DNA of 64,000 nucleotides from Verrucomicrobiota bacterium (GTDB taxonomy: Bacteria; Verrucomicrobiota; Verrucomicrobiia; CAIQCK01), in NCBI GenBank assembly GCA_026397915.1, contig JAPLTX010000059.1, positions 124,001-188,000 on the forward strand, written 5' to 3'. Below the pieces are notes generated by a model. It made no database searches. It worked only from the letters and a program-made list of their open reading frames with translations, and was not told the DNA's origin. Positions within the stretch are counted from its first letter, which is position 1; every line of letters starts with the position of its first letter. Shown here piece by piece: positions 7,956-17,043 of the stretch. A program made the translations under genes and the position numbers.

Positions 7956-10910
7956 ATGTGGCAAACCTTAAAACGGGTGCTGTTGTCGGTGGTGCTGCTC
8001 GGAGCAGCGGCGCTGACCCTGCTGTTGTCCGATCTACATTCGCGTGAAGGCGGGCGAGCAGGAGAATCGGCCACCCGGAACCAAATCCCTGTCGCAATAC
8101 TCAAGCATGCCTCCAACGTGTTGCTGGACGAGGTCGAGCACGGTTTGTTGCAGGGTCTCTCTGCCGCAGGTTACAAGAATGGCGAGCGCCTCGCGCTGCA
8201 ACAGTTCACCGCCGAGGGCGACCTGCCCACCGCCAACGCCATAGCCAAGCTCATCACCGACGGCAGTTTCAAGATGGCGATCAGCATCAGCACGATGTCT
8301 CTCCAATGCGTGGCCAACGCCAACAAGGATGGCCGCGCCATTCACGTCTTCGGCGCTGTCACCGATCCGGCCGGCGCGGGCGTGGGTATCGCGCAGATGG
8401 GCTCCACCAACAAGCCGCCTTGGCTGACGGGCATCGGCACCTTCCAACCCGTGGCAGAAATCTTCCGTGAAGCCAAGCGGCTTTGGCCCGGTTTGAAGGT
8501 CGTTGGTGTGGTGTGGAACCCCACCGAGCGCAACTCGGAGGTATGCACAATCAAAGCGCGCGAGGTCTGCCGTGAACTGGGCATGGAACTGCTCGAAGCC
8601 AACGTGGACCAGAGCAAGGACGTGCGTGAGGCCGCCGACTCGCTGGTGTCCCGCGGCGCGCAGGCGTTTTGGACGGGCGCGGATGTCACCGTGCTAAGCG
8701 CCCCGGCCGCTTTGTGTGAGGCGGCCAACAAGGGAAAAATCCCCGTTCTCTCCAACATGAGCGGCATGGTGAATCAAGGCTCGTTGTTCGACCTCGGCGC
8801 GAACTATATGGAAGTGGGCCAGCGCATGGCTGAGATCGCCTCCTCCATCCTCGACGGACAGAACCCCGCGACCATCGTCGTCACCAACTTCATGCCGGAG
8901 CGAGTGATGTTGAACAAGCAGGTTCTGAAGAAGATGCGCGACCCGTGGCGGTTTAATGCCGACATCATCGCCCGCGCGACGTTGATCATCGGCGAGGATG
9001 GCCGCGTGGAAAAGGACACCAGCAAGTCCTCGAAGGCTGCCGCGACCGCGCCGCTTCCCGCTGTTTCGCCGTCAGTCCGACCGGCGAAGATCGGCATCGC
9101 CTACTTTGGCCCAGACGAAGGCACTGACAGCGCCATCTCCGGCTTGATGGACGGCTTGCGCAAGCTTGGCAGAATCGAAGGTCGTAACCTTGTGGTTCAG
9201 AAGGTCCACGCGAGCGGCGAGATCAGCGGCATCCCGGCAATGATTCAATCGCTTGACGCGAGCGACGTGGACGTCATCGTGCCATTCTCGACGCCAGTGC
9301 TTACCGCCGCATGCGCCACCGTGCGACGCAAGCCGGTTGTGTTCACCTATTGCTCGGACCCGATTGCCGCCGGCACGGGCAAGAGCTTTGAAGATCACCT
9401 GCCGTTCGTCACCGGCATCGGATCGTTCCCGCCCGTCGAGGAAGCCGTGACGATGCTGAAGCTAACCTTCCCGAAACTCAAGCGGCTCGGCGCCATCTAC
9501 AACAACGCCGAAGCCAATTCGGTGAAAGTCGTCTCCGTGCTGCGCGAGCTGTGCGTAAAGAACGGCATCGAATTGATTGATGCCATCGCCAACAACACCA
9601 GTGAAGTGGTGCAGGCCGCGCAATCGCTCGACGCCCGTGACGCCGAGGCGGTCTATCTGCCCGGCGACAACACCGCCTACCAAGCGTTCGATGGGCTTGC
9701 GGGCCAGCTCGCCGCCGCGCGCATCCCGCTGGTGATTGATTCCCCGGATTTCGCCAACCGCGGCGCGCTGGCCGTGGTGGGCGTCGGCTACTACCAAAGT
9801 GGTTATGCCGCCGCCGAACCGCTTGCGCGCGTGCTTGGCGGTGAAAAGCCGGCACGCATCCCGATGCGGAATGTCACCGACAAGAAGGTCATCTTCAACC
9901 AGGACGTGGCGCGCAAGCTGGGCATCACCTTCCCGCCGGCCGTGCTGGCCATGCAAACCACCGAAACGCCAGCCGCCGCGCCGGTCACGCAACCGCTGAA
10001 GAGACAATGGCGAATCCAACATGTCTCCTACATCGAGTCGGTCATGGTGGAAGACGCTATGCACGGGTTTGCCGATGGTCTGAAGGAAGCAGGCCTGAAA
10101 GACGGGACGGACTTCACGATGAAGACGCTCAGCGCGCAAGGCGACATGGCCGCGCTGGGTTCGCTTTACGATTCCGCGAAGACCGCGGGCGTTGACCTCT
10201 ACGTGGTCTATGGCACGCCGACGCTCCAGACCGCGATGCGCAAGGTCCAGAACACGCCCATCGTGTTCACGGTCGTGGCCGACCCGTTCGCGGCGGGCGC
10301 GGGCAAGACCGATCAAGACCACCAGCCGAACATCACTGGCGTCCATACGCAAGGCCCCTATCGCGAGATGGCGGAACTGCTGAAGACGCATTTCCCGCAA
10401 TTCAAGCGCGTCGGCACGCTGTTCTGTCCCGCGGAGGTCAACTCCGTGTCGAACAAGGATATGTTTGTCCGCGAGGCGCAGCAGTGTGGTGTGACAGTGG
10501 AGACGATGGCGGCCAACACCGCTGGCGAATTGCCCGATGCCGCGCTGGCTCTGTGCGGTCGGAGACTCGACGCCGTGGTCCAGATCATTGACAACATGTC
10601 CGTCGCCGGTTTCCCCACCATCGCGCGGGCGGCGGCGCAGGCCCGGCTGCCGGTCTTCACCTTCCAAGGCGCCGCTGTCAAACAAGGGGCGGCGTTGGCC
10701 TTGGCGCGCGACTACTACGACGCCGGACGCGAAGCAGCGCTCAAAGCCGCGCGCGTGATGCGTGGCGAAAGCCCCGCGCAGATTCCGTTTTCACCGCCGG
10801 CCAAGGTCGAGAAGCTGGTGAACCTAAAGACCGCCCGGAACGTCCGCCTGGTCATTCCCGATGCGCTGCTTCGCGAGGCGAAACAAGTCACGGACGTGCC
10901 CCAACCCTGA
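7956..10910 (+). CDS. ABC transporter substrate-binding protein with three tandem ABC_sub_bind domains
   Basis: This 984-residue protein has an N-terminal signal or anchor segment (about 8-27) followed by three copies of the ABC_sub_bind (PF04392, TrpX-like) fold at roughly 44-330, 377-662 and 686-975. Each copy carries the family's equivalent loop: AVTDPAGAGVG near 134-144, CSDPIAAGTG near 466-475 and VADPFAAGAG near 774-783. The Ala/Pro/Lys-rich linkers at about 355-376 and 668-684 look flexible. Usual family members are about 320 residues with one domain, so this is a triplication. It is the first gene of an operon with a permease and an ATPase. Known relatives bind aromatic amino acids or other small organic solutes; the ligand here is not predictable. 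Confidence 0.92.
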   Translation: MWQTLKRVLLSVVLLGAAALTLLLSDLHSREGGRAGESATRNQIPVAILKHASNVLLDEVEHGLLQGLSAAGYKNGERLALQQFTAEGDLPTANAIAKLITDGSFKMAISISTMSLQCVANANKDGRAIHVFGAVTDPAGAGVGIAQMGSTNKPPWLTGIGTFQPVAEIFREAKRLWPGLKVVGVVWNPTERNSEVCTIKAREVCRELGMELLEANVDQSKDVREAADSLVSRGAQAFWTGADVTVLSAPAALCEAANKGKIPVLSNMSGMVNQGSLFDLGANYMEVGQRMAEIASSILDGQNPATIVVTNFMPERVMLNKQVLKKMRDPWRFNADIIARATLIIGEDGRVEKDTSKSSKAAATAPLPAVSPSVRPAKIGIAYFGPDEGTDSAISGLMDGLRKLGRIEGRNLVVQKVHASGEISGIPAMIQSLDASDVDVIVPFSTPVLTAACATVRRKPVVFTYCSDPIAAGTGKSFEDHLPFVTGIGSFPPVEEAVTMLKLTFPKLKRLGAIYNNAEANSVKVVSVLRELCVKNGIELIDAIANNTSEVVQAAQSLDARDAEAVYLPGDNTAYQAFDGLAGQLAAARIPLVIDSPDFANRGALAVVGVGYYQSGYAAAEPLARVLGGEKPARIPMRNVTDKKVIFNQDVARKLGITFPPAVLAMQTTETPAAAPVTQPLKRQWRIQHVSYIESVMVEDAMHGFADGLKEAGLKDGTDFTMKTLSAQGDMAALGSLYDSAKTAGVDLYVVYGTPTLQTAMRKVQNTPIVFTVVADPFAAGAGKTDQDHQPNITGVHTQGPYREMAELLKTHFPQFKRVGTLFCPAEVNSVSNKDMFVREAQQCGVTVETMAANTAGELPDAALALCGRRLDAVVQIIDNMSVAGFPTIARAAAQARLPVFTFQGAAVKQGAALALARDYYDAGREAALKAARVMRGESPAQIPFSPPAKVEKLVNLKTARNVRLVIPDALLREAKQVTDVPQP

Positions 10911-10922
10911 ACCGCACCGTCT

Positions 10923-12173
10923 ATGGAAATCACTCACTCTACCGGCGCTGAACTGTCCGAGATAAAGCTGAAAGGCCGGATGGATGCAGTGTGGAGCGAC
11001 CACGTTGCCCGCGCGCTGGCCGAGTGCGTGCGCAGCGGTCAGCACGCCATCGCGCTGGACATGGCAGAGGTGGATTACATCAGTTCCGCCGGCATCCGCA
11101 TCCTCGTGCTCTACTCCCGACAACTCAAGAGCATCCAGGGACGTTTCACCGTCATCAATGCCTCCATCAATGTCAAAAAGGTGTTGGAGCTGGCTGGACT
11201 CAAAGCGCTACTGCACACCGAAACCGTGAAATTGGCGGCAACCGCAGCGACCACTGCCGAAACTACCTCACGCAAGGTCACAATCGCGCAAGACGGTGCG
11301 ACAGCGGAGGTGTTCGATTTGGATCCGACGGCGGCGCTGCGTGTTGATTGGCCCGGCAAACCGACGCCGTGGCTCGAAGGCAGGAGAGATCCCAGCACAT
11401 GTTCATTGGTCGAGTTTCCCCTCAACGTCATGGGCCTCGGGCTGGGAGCTTTCGGTTCAGGCGATTCATCAGACGCCGAACGATTCGGAGAGTTTCTTGC
11501 GGCCGCCGGCTCGACGGTCTGCCAACCCGCCGACGGCTCAAACAAACCAGACTACATGCTGCTGCAAGGCGCATTGACGCCGACCATCAAAGTCGCCTAC
11601 GGGATGTTGGGCCGCGGCGGCTTTGCGCGATTGCTGCGATTCGACAAAGGCGCGCAGTATCCGAGCCTGCCGCTCAGCGTTATCGCCAAAGCCTGCCTGG
11701 ACGCCGTCCAGAGCGACGCCGCTGGCATCGTCATGGTGGCGGAGACGGCAACGCTGGTCGGCGCGACACTGCAAAAAACGCCGTCGGAGCAGACGACGGG
11801 ATCGAAACCTGGCAACATCTTCACCTTTCCCGGAATCAGGGACTGGCTGAGTTTCACGGCTGAGACGGCCTTCGCCAACTCCATCTGCCTCACCGTTGGC
11901 TTCGCCGCCAGCAAAGCACGCGCGTCACAGTTGCGCCTGCTCAAACCGCTGGTGGCGTCGGGCGAGCTTTGCGGCCATTTCCACGCCGCGGCGTTCCCCT
12001 ATCGTCCGCTGCGCAAGGGCAAGGTGGACTTGCGCGAGACGGCCCAACCTCTATTCGAAAGCGAACACGTGCTCGGTGTGCTCCACTTGCTGAACGACTG
12101 GCGCGAGGCCACCGGCGCGGGCGAGAGCCGTTTCCTGCGCGGCGCCTGCTGGTGTTCGCCGCTGACGACATGA
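10923..12173 (+). CDS. STAS domain fused to an uncharacterised C-terminal domain
   Basis: This 416-residue protein begins 12 nt after the substrate-binding gene. Residues 1-100 are a STAS domain with the phosphoacceptor region DYISSAGIRI (Ser54/Ser55). After a Thr/Ala-rich linker (about 105-125), residues 130-416 form a domain I do not recognise. It has conserved-looking segments LNVMGLGLGAFGSG, FGEFLAAAGS, CGHFHAAAFPYRPL and VLGVLHLLNDW. No signal peptide or transmembrane segment is seen, so it should be cytoplasmic. Its place between the binding protein and the permease implies a regulatory or coupling role in this transporter. Phosphorylation by the RsbW-like kinase about 3.8 kb away is possible but is inference. 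Confidence 0.8.
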   Translation: MEITHSTGAELSEIKLKGRMDAVWSDHVARALAECVRSGQHAIALDMAEVDYISSAGIRILVLYSRQLKSIQGRFTVINASINVKKVLELAGLKALLHTETVKLAATAATTAETTSRKVTIAQDGATAEVFDLDPTAALRVDWPGKPTPWLEGRRDPSTCSLVEFPLNVMGLGLGAFGSGDSSDAERFGEFLAAAGSTVCQPADGSNKPDYMLLQGALTPTIKVAYGMLGRGGFARLLRFDKGAQYPSLPLSVIAKACLDAVQSDAAGIVMVAETATLVGATLQKTPSEQTTGSKPGNIFTFPGIRDWLSFTAETAFANSICLTVGFAASKARASQLRLLKPLVASGELCGHFHAAAFPYRPLRKGKVDLRETAQPLFESEHVLGVLHLLNDWREATGAGESRFLRGACWCSPLTT

Positions 12174-12186
12174 ACCTCACGCTGCC

Positions 12187-13125
12187 ATGACTCTTCTCCT
12201 CGGAGCACTCACCATCGGCTTGATCCTGTCGCTGCTGGCGCTGGGCATCTACATCAGCTACCGTGTGTTCGACATTGCCGACATCACGGTGGACGGCTCC
12301 ATCACGTTTGGCGCGGCCATCTGCGCCGTGTTGATCGTCAACCGCGTCAACCCGTTGCTGGCCACGCTTGCCGGGTTTGCAGGCGGCGTCGTGGCGGGCA
12401 CCGTCACGGGCATCTTGCAGGCGAAATTCAAGATCAACCCGCTGCTGTCGGGCATCCTGGTCATGACCGGTCTCTATTCGGTGAACCTGCATGTGATGGG
12501 CAAGAGCAACATTCCGCTGCTGTCGGCGGAAAGTCTTACCACTTGGGCCGAGCGCATGGGGCAATCGTGGTTCGGCAATCCCGAGGTCAATCTGGGTGGC
12601 TGGATGGTCAGCACACGCGACTTGGTGACGTTGCTGGCTGTGCTCGCCATGATCGTCACCGCCTGCCTCGGTCTGTATTGGTTCTTCCGCACCGAACTAG
12701 GCACCGCCATGCGCGCTTCCGGCGACAACCCGCAGATGATCCGCGCGCTGGGCGTCAACGTCGAACGCTATCGCATCATGGGACTGGCGCTCTCCAACGG
12801 GTTAGTCGGGATTGCCGGGGCGTTGCTGGCGCAATATCAGGGTTTCGCCGACGCGCAGATGGGCATCGGCATGGTCGTCTGGGGCTTGGCCAGCGTCATC
12901 ATCGGCGAATCGCTGACCGGCTCGCGCAGTCTCGGTCTGGCCATCTTCGGGGCAGTGGCGGGTTCCATCCTGTTTCGGTTGCTCGTGGCCATCGCGCTGC
13001 GCTGGGGACTGAACCCGAACGATCTCAAACTGGTCACGGCGCTGTTCGTGTTCGCCGCGCTGGTGCTGCCACGGCTGTTGCAACAACGGAAACGCCCCGT
13101 CGCCGCGCCGCTAGGTTCGTCGTAA
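12187..13125 (+). CDS. ABC transporter permease, LivH/TrpY-like (BPD_transp_2)
   Basis: This 312-residue integral membrane protein has about eight hydrophobic helices, starting LLLGALTIGLILSLLALGIY. It carries the branched-chain-amino-acid-type permease features DGSITFGAA near the N-terminus and RASGDNPQMIRALG in the cytoplasmic coupling region (about residues 177-190). The pattern matches permeases paired with ABC_sub_bind proteins, such as the putative aromatic-amino-acid TrpXYZ systems. It lies 13 nt after the STAS-fusion gene and 10 nt before the ATPase gene, so all are cotranscribed. Only one permease gene is present, which implies a homodimeric pore. Confidence 0.92.
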   Translation: MTLLLGALTIGLILSLLALGIYISYRVFDIADITVDGSITFGAAICAVLIVNRVNPLLATLAGFAGGVVAGTVTGILQAKFKINPLLSGILVMTGLYSVNLHVMGKSNIPLLSAESLTTWAERMGQSWFGNPEVNLGGWMVSTRDLVTLLAVLAMIVTACLGLYWFFRTELGTAMRASGDNPQMIRALGVNVERYRIMGLALSNGLVGIAGALLAQYQGFADAQMGIGMVVWGLASVIIGESLTGSRSLGLAIFGAVAGSILFRLLVAIALRWGLNPNDLKLVTALFVFAALVLPRLLQQRKRPVAAPLGSS

Positions 13126-13135
13126 GAGAACGCCC

Positions 13136-13948
13136 ATGCTCACTGTCCAAAACATCTACAAGACGTTCAACGCTGGCACCGCCAACGAGGTCCGCCCGCT
13201 GCGTGGCGTCAGTCTCGACATTCCGGAAGGAGCTTTCCTAGTCATCCTCGGTGGCAACGGTTCCGGCAAATCCACGCTCCTGAACGCCATCGCGGGCACC
13301 TTCCCGTTGGATAACGGCGAAATCCATCTCGCCGGCCACAACGTCACGCGCTGGCAGGAGCACCGGCGCGCGCGCTTGATTGGCCGCGTTTTCCAAAACC
13401 CATTCACAGGCACCGCGCCGAACATGTCCATCGCCGAAAACTTCGCCCTCGCCATCCGGCGCGGCCAAGCGCGCGGCCTCGGCTGGGCGCTCACGAAGAA
13501 CCTCATGGACGAATTGCGCGACCGGGTGAAGGAATTGAGAATGGGCTTGGAAGACCGGCTCGGCAATGCCATCGGCAGCCTCTCTGGTGGCCAACGTCAG
13601 GCCCTCACACTCCTGATGGCCACCTGTCTCAAACCAGCGTTGCTCTTGCTGGACGAGCATACCGCGGCACTCGACCCGAAGAGCGCGGATCAGATTATCC
13701 GCGTCACCGAAGAAGTCATCAAGCGCCACAAGCTGACCACGCTGATGGTTACTCACTCCATGCAGCAGGCCGCCAATCTCGGCGACCGCATCGTCATGAT
13801 GCACCGAGGCTCCGTGGCCTACCGTTTCGAGGGCGCGGACAAACAGCGTTTGCGCGTGGAGGATTTGCTGGCGCGATTCGAAGAACTTCGCCGGCGGGAA
13901 ATGCTCGACGATAGCGTCGCGGCTCTGTTACAGGAGAATTACATATAG
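13136..13948 (+). CDS. ABC transporter ATP-binding protein
   Basis: This 270-residue nucleotide-binding subunit has a Walker A GGNGSGKST at 39-47, a Q-loop at FQNPF, the signature LSGGQ at 149-153, Walker B ending LLLLDEH at about 169-175, and the switch histidine H207 in VTH. All catalytic residues are present, so it should energise the permease encoded just upstream. The C-terminal stretch after 215 matches the TrpZ-like group that pairs with ABC_sub_bind proteins. The ATG at 13136 lies 10 nt after the permease stop, and AAGAGA just before it may be a weak ribosome site. Confidence 0.95.
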   Translation: MLTVQNIYKTFNAGTANEVRPLRGVSLDIPEGAFLVILGGNGSGKSTLLNAIAGTFPLDNGEIHLAGHNVTRWQEHRRARLIGRVFQNPFTGTAPNMSIAENFALAIRRGQARGLGWALTKNLMDELRDRVKELRMGLEDRLGNAIGSLSGGQRQALTLLMATCLKPALLLLDEHTAALDPKSADQIIRVTEEVIKRHKLTTLMVTHSMQQAANLGDRIVMMHRGSVAYRFEGADKQRLRVEDLLARFEELRRREMLDDSVAALLQENYI

Positions 13949-14009
13949 TCGGGACCACGGCGCATCCCGCCGGCACCTCGATGAATTGAAAGCAGCGAAA
14001 GGACAAACC

Positions 14010-14408
14010 ATGCTCGAGATCACAGTCGAGAATCATCCGGATGGACGAGTCCGGGTTGCCTTGAAAGGTCGTCTGGACACGCAAACCTACGCCCAGTGCG
14101 AAGAGCGCATCCGTCCGCTGCTCACCGCCACCACTCGCGTGCTGTTGTTTGACATGGCCGGCGTTGACTACTTGAGCAGCATGGGTCTGCGCGTGCTGAT
14201 GAAGACCGCGGCCGCTCTCGGCAGCCACGGCGGGCGTTGCGTCCTCGCGCGTTTGCAGCCGCCGATCCGCAAAGTCATCGAGATCGCCAATGCGTTGCCC
14301 AAGGAAGCCGTCTTCGCCAGCGTCGAAGAAGCCGACCGCTATCTCGATCACATTCAACGTCAGGCAAGGCAGGAAGCCCAGAACCCTCCGAAGCCCCTGC
14401 GACAATAG
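14010..14408 (+). CDS. STAS-domain protein at the end of the ABC operon
   Basis: This 132-residue single STAS domain has the antagonist motif VDYLSSMGLRVL, with Ser56/Ser57 as candidate phosphoacceptors, and a short charged C-terminal tail after about residue 112. The start at 14010 is chosen because GAAAGGA lies about 7 nt upstream and the fold begins at once; an in-frame ATG at 13986 would add eight residues before it. It follows the ATPase gene by 61 bp and is probably the last gene of the transporter operon. With the fused STAS protein at 10923 and the stand-alone protein at 6126, it makes three STAS proteins within about 8 kb. Confidence 0.87.
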   Translation: MLEITVENHPDGRVRVALKGRLDTQTYAQCEERIRPLLTATTRVLLFDMAGVDYLSSMGLRVLMKTAAALGSHGGRCVLARLQPPIRKVIEIANALPKEAVFASVEEADRYLDHIQRQARQEAQNPPKPLRQ

Positions 14409-14445
14409 ATCCCTGCCACCCACCCAGTGCAACAACCAAGCTGAT

Positions 14446-16002
14446 CTACCCAAGAAGCTGGCGGTCGAGGGAGCGATACTGGATCGCCTCGCTGACGTGG
14501 TGGGACTGGATGGCTTCGCTGTGGTCGAGGTCGGCGATGGTGCGGGCCACTTTCAGGATGCGGTCGTAGGCGCGGGCGCTGAAGTTCAGTTGCGTCATCG
14601 CCATCTGCAACAACTGGTGGCAACTCTCGTCGAGCTTGCAAAACTGTTTCAACTCCCGCGGGCCCATGCGAGCGTTGCAGAAAACTTTCCGCCGGCCAGC
14701 AAAGCGTTTGGTTTGGATCGCACGCCCCGTCAGAACGCGCGCGCGGATTTTCTCGCTCGGCTCGCCGGTGATGTCAGAAGCCATCGCCTTGTAAGGCACG
14801 TTCGGCACCTCAACGTGCAGGTCAATCCGGTCCAGCAGCGGCCCGGAGACGCGCGAGCGGTAACGCTGGATCGCCAGCGGCCCACAGCGGCATTCCCGGC
14901 GCGAGTCGCCATAGTAACCGCACGGGCACGGGTTCATTGCGGCCACCAGCATAAACTCGCTGGGGAACGTCATCGAGCCGATGGCGCGAGAGATGGTGAC
15001 GCGGCCTTCTTCGAGCGGCTGGCGCAAGACTTCGAGCGCGTTGCGGTGGAACTCTGGCAGTTCATCGAGGAAGAGCACGCCGTGGTGTGCGAGGCTGACT
15101 TCGCCGGGCGTGGGGTTCGCGCCGCCGCCGATGAGGCCCGCGTCGCTGACGGTGTGGTGTGGCGAGCGGAACGGCCGCGTGGCGACGAGCGACTGGCCGG
15201 GCGCGATGAGGCCCATGATGCTGTGGATGCGCGTCGTCTCCAGCGCCTCGTCGAGCGAGAGCGGCGGCAGGACGGAGGCAATGCGCTTGGCGAGCATGCT
15301 TTTGCCGGTGCCGGGCGGGCCGAGCATCAGGATGTTGTGCCCGCCGGCGACGGCGACTTCGAGCGCGCGCTTGACGCTCTCTTGCCCCTTCACGTCGGCG
15401 AAGTCCACGTCGTAGAGCGCATGGTCGCGGAACAATGCTTCGAGGTCCACCTTGTGCGGCGCGATGACGGCGTCGCCAGCGAGGAACTCCACCGTCTCGC
15501 GCAAGCTGCGCACGGGAATGACCTCGATGCCACGGACGACACCCGCTTCGGCGGCGTTGGCGGCAGGCACGATGAGACCACGCAGTTTCATCGCGCGGGC
15601 TTGGAGCGCCACGCTGAGAACGCCCTTGACCGCGCGCACGCCGCCGTCGAGGGCCAGTTCGCCGATGAGCGCGTAGTGGTTGAGCGCGTCGGCGACACGG
15701 ATGTCGTCGAGCTTCAACTGTCCGTCACCCGCGAGGATGCCGACTGCAATGGGCAACTCGAAGCTCGGCCCTTCCTTCTGCACGTCGGCCGGGGCGAGGT
15801 TGATGGTGACGGCACCCTTGTGGTAGCGGAAGCCGCTGTTCTGGATGGCGGTATAGACGCGGTCGCGGCTCTCGCGCACAGCGGCATCAGGCAAGCCGAC
15901 GATGACCGTCTTGATTTCGCCGTAGCCGGGGCAGTTCACCTCGATCTCGACGGGAATCGCATCAATGCCGTAAACGGCGACGGAATGAATCTTGGCGAGC
16001 AT
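14446..16002 (-). CDS. comM: YifB/ComM-family Mg-chelatase-like AAA+ ATPase
   Basis: This 518-residue protein begins MLAKIHSVAV, the conserved start of the family, so ATG 16002 is used rather than one 14 codons upstream. The N-terminal ChlI domain (about 1-170) has the family's VGLPDAAVRESRDRV segment. The AAA+ core contains Walker A GPPGTGKSML and Walker B GVLFLDELPEF. A cysteine cluster NPCPCGYYGD...CRC and a C-terminal Mg-chelatase helical domain follow. ComM is a hexameric branch-migration helicase that helps integrate DNA during natural transformation in Vibrio and Acinetobacter. The gene is convergent with the ABC operon and is monocistronic here. Confidence 0.95.
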   Translation of the reverse strand: MLAKIHSVAVYGIDAIPVEIEVNCPGYGEIKTVIVGLPDAAVRESRDRVYTAIQNSGFRYHKGAVTINLAPADVQKEGPSFELPIAVGILAGDGQLKLDDIRVADALNHYALIGELALDGGVRAVKGVLSVALQARAMKLRGLIVPAANAAEAGVVRGIEVIPVRSLRETVEFLAGDAVIAPHKVDLEALFRDHALYDVDFADVKGQESVKRALEVAVAGGHNILMLGPPGTGKSMLAKRIASVLPPLSLDEALETTRIHSIMGLIAPGQSLVATRPFRSPHHTVSDAGLIGGGANPTPGEVSLAHHGVLFLDELPEFHRNALEVLRQPLEEGRVTISRAIGSMTFPSEFMLVAAMNPCPCGYYGDSRRECRCGPLAIQRYRSRVSGPLLDRIDLHVEVPNVPYKAMASDITGEPSEKIRARVLTGRAIQTKRFAGRRKVFCNARMGPRELKQFCKLDESCHQLLQMAMTQLNFSARAYDRILKVARTIADLDHSEAIQSHHVSEAIQYRSLDRQLLG

Positions 16003-16015
16003 GACCTCGGCCCAG

Positions 16016-16044
16016 ATGAAAGCGGGCGTTGCGCGCCAAGTCAA
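16016..16044 (-). promoter_or_regulatory. Candidate promoter of comM
   Basis: On the minus strand, TTGACT (16039-16044) is followed after 17 bp by TTTCAT (16016-16021). They match the consensus at 5 and 4 of 6 positions. The expected start would be only about 7 nt before the comM ATG at 16002, giving a nearly leaderless mRNA. A palindrome lies about 20 bp upstream of the -35. Confidence 0.4.
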
Positions 16045-16064
16045 ACGGAATTGCGCATCATCCT

Positions 16065-16081
16065 ATGGGATATATTCCCAT
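16065..16081. repeat. Short palindrome ATGGGA-N5-TCCCAT upstream of comM
   Basis: A 6-bp inverted repeat flanks a TATAT centre, in the size range of a dimeric regulator site. It lies between the comM promoter candidate and the end of the neighbouring operon. Its role is not known; a chance occurrence is possible. Confidence 0.3.
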
Positions 16082-16206
16082 GGATGGAAAGGACTGATGT
16101 ATTGAGTCCCTGTAGAAGCCAGTGTCACCACTAACCCAGTCCCGGTCTATCCGTGACTTTCGTTGCCGTCCGCGTCGTTTGGAACAGTTGACCGAACTTC
16201 GCCAGG

Positions 16207-17043
16207 CTAGTGACCCTTCAGCGTCAGTTGGTAGAGATCAAAATGAGTCAGAAGTTTCAGTCGCCCGGCGGCGTATTCTAGGAACTTCTGCGTCCAAGTG
16301 AGTGGTTCGTCGTAGAAGATGCTCGTCCAGTCGTGCTGGCAATGCGACCAGCAGCATCCGGCGGCGGCGACGTTATCAACCTGTGTTTTCAAATACTCGT
16401 GATAGGCCGTCCAGTTCTGCCAGCCGTGCTCGCGTCGCCATTGGGCGTCAATCCAGCCTTGCATCGGGATTTCGAGCAACTCGTGGAAACCTTGCCGCGC
16501 ATACCGAAACGGTTGCACGTCCCAGCCGAGCGGAAAGTAATCGTGGCTGTTGCGACCGTAGGAGCGAACGTAGGACATGCCGTGCCGCGCTACGAGTTGG
16601 AGAATATCGGGCCGGTCGGCCAGCCCACGGTAGTAGGAATAGGGCGCCGTGATGCCACGGCAGTGAACACCGAGATGCCGCCGCAGCAACTCCACCGGCC
16701 GGGCCAGTTGTTCTTCGATGCGGTCGAACGGCAGGCCCGGCAGATAGATGTTGTCAGGGCTTTCTTCGAGCACCGTCTTCAGCGGGAAATGCTCGTGCGT
16801 GTGCTGGGCGATCTCGAAGAGGCCCGACGCGAGACAGGCTTCCAGTTGCGGCAGGTGACGTTCGATTTTGCAGCCGAGGATGAAGATCGTGGCCGGCACA
16901 CCGACCTCGCGATGAATCTTCAGAACCGCGTCGAGGAACAGATCGGTCGCGTTCTCCGGAACGGGCTGGCCCACCCATTTCTCGCCGGGCACGCGGCCGG
17001 GAATCCGTTCGACATCGTAGCCGATGAGCAGAGTCCCTCGCAT
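16207..17043 (-). CDS. Polysaccharide deacetylase-like protein
   Basis: The 278-residue protein has the NodB-type (carbohydrate esterase 4-like) barrel. It has YDVE near residue 10, PATIFILG, the metal-ligand region QHTHEHF at about 82-88, TAPYSYYRG and a C-terminal WSHCQHDWTS. No signal peptide is seen, so it is probably cytoplasmic and acts on a small N- or O-acetylated sugar. The start at 17043 overlaps the stop of the NagB-like gene as TAATG, which supports translational coupling and the choice over an upstream in-frame ATG. It is the last gene of the large catabolic operon. Pairing with a NagB-type deaminase suggests amino-sugar handling, but the substrate is unproven. Confidence 0.8.
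   Translation of the reverse strand: MRGTLLIGYDVERIPGRVPGEKWVGQPVPENATDLFLDAVLKIHREVGVPATIFILGCKIERHLPQLEACLASGLFEIAQHTHEHFPLKTVLEESPDNIYLPGLPFDRIEEQLARPVELLRRHLGVHCRGITAPYSYYRGLADRPDILQLVARHGMSYVRSYGRNSHDYFPLGWDVQPFRYARQGFHELLEIPMQGWIDAQWRREHGWQNWTAYHEYLKTQVDNVAAAGCCWSHCQHDWTSIFYDEPLTWTQKFLEYAAGRLKLLTHFDLYQLTLKGH

Noticed and set aside
7442..8116. 224-codon open frame on the minus strand
   Set aside because: It overlaps the SnoaL-like gene and the start of the substrate-binding gene in antisense; no domain or ribosome site supports it.
9462..10685. 407-codon open frame on the minus strand
   Set aside because: It is antisense to domains 2-3 of the triple substrate-binding protein, with biased composition and no ribosome site.
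14290..16134. 614-codon open frame on the plus strand
   Set aside because: It lies antisense to comM, which has full AAA+ motifs. The translation is low-complexity, His/Arg/Asp-rich and without domains, as expected for a shadow frame in GC-rich DNA.
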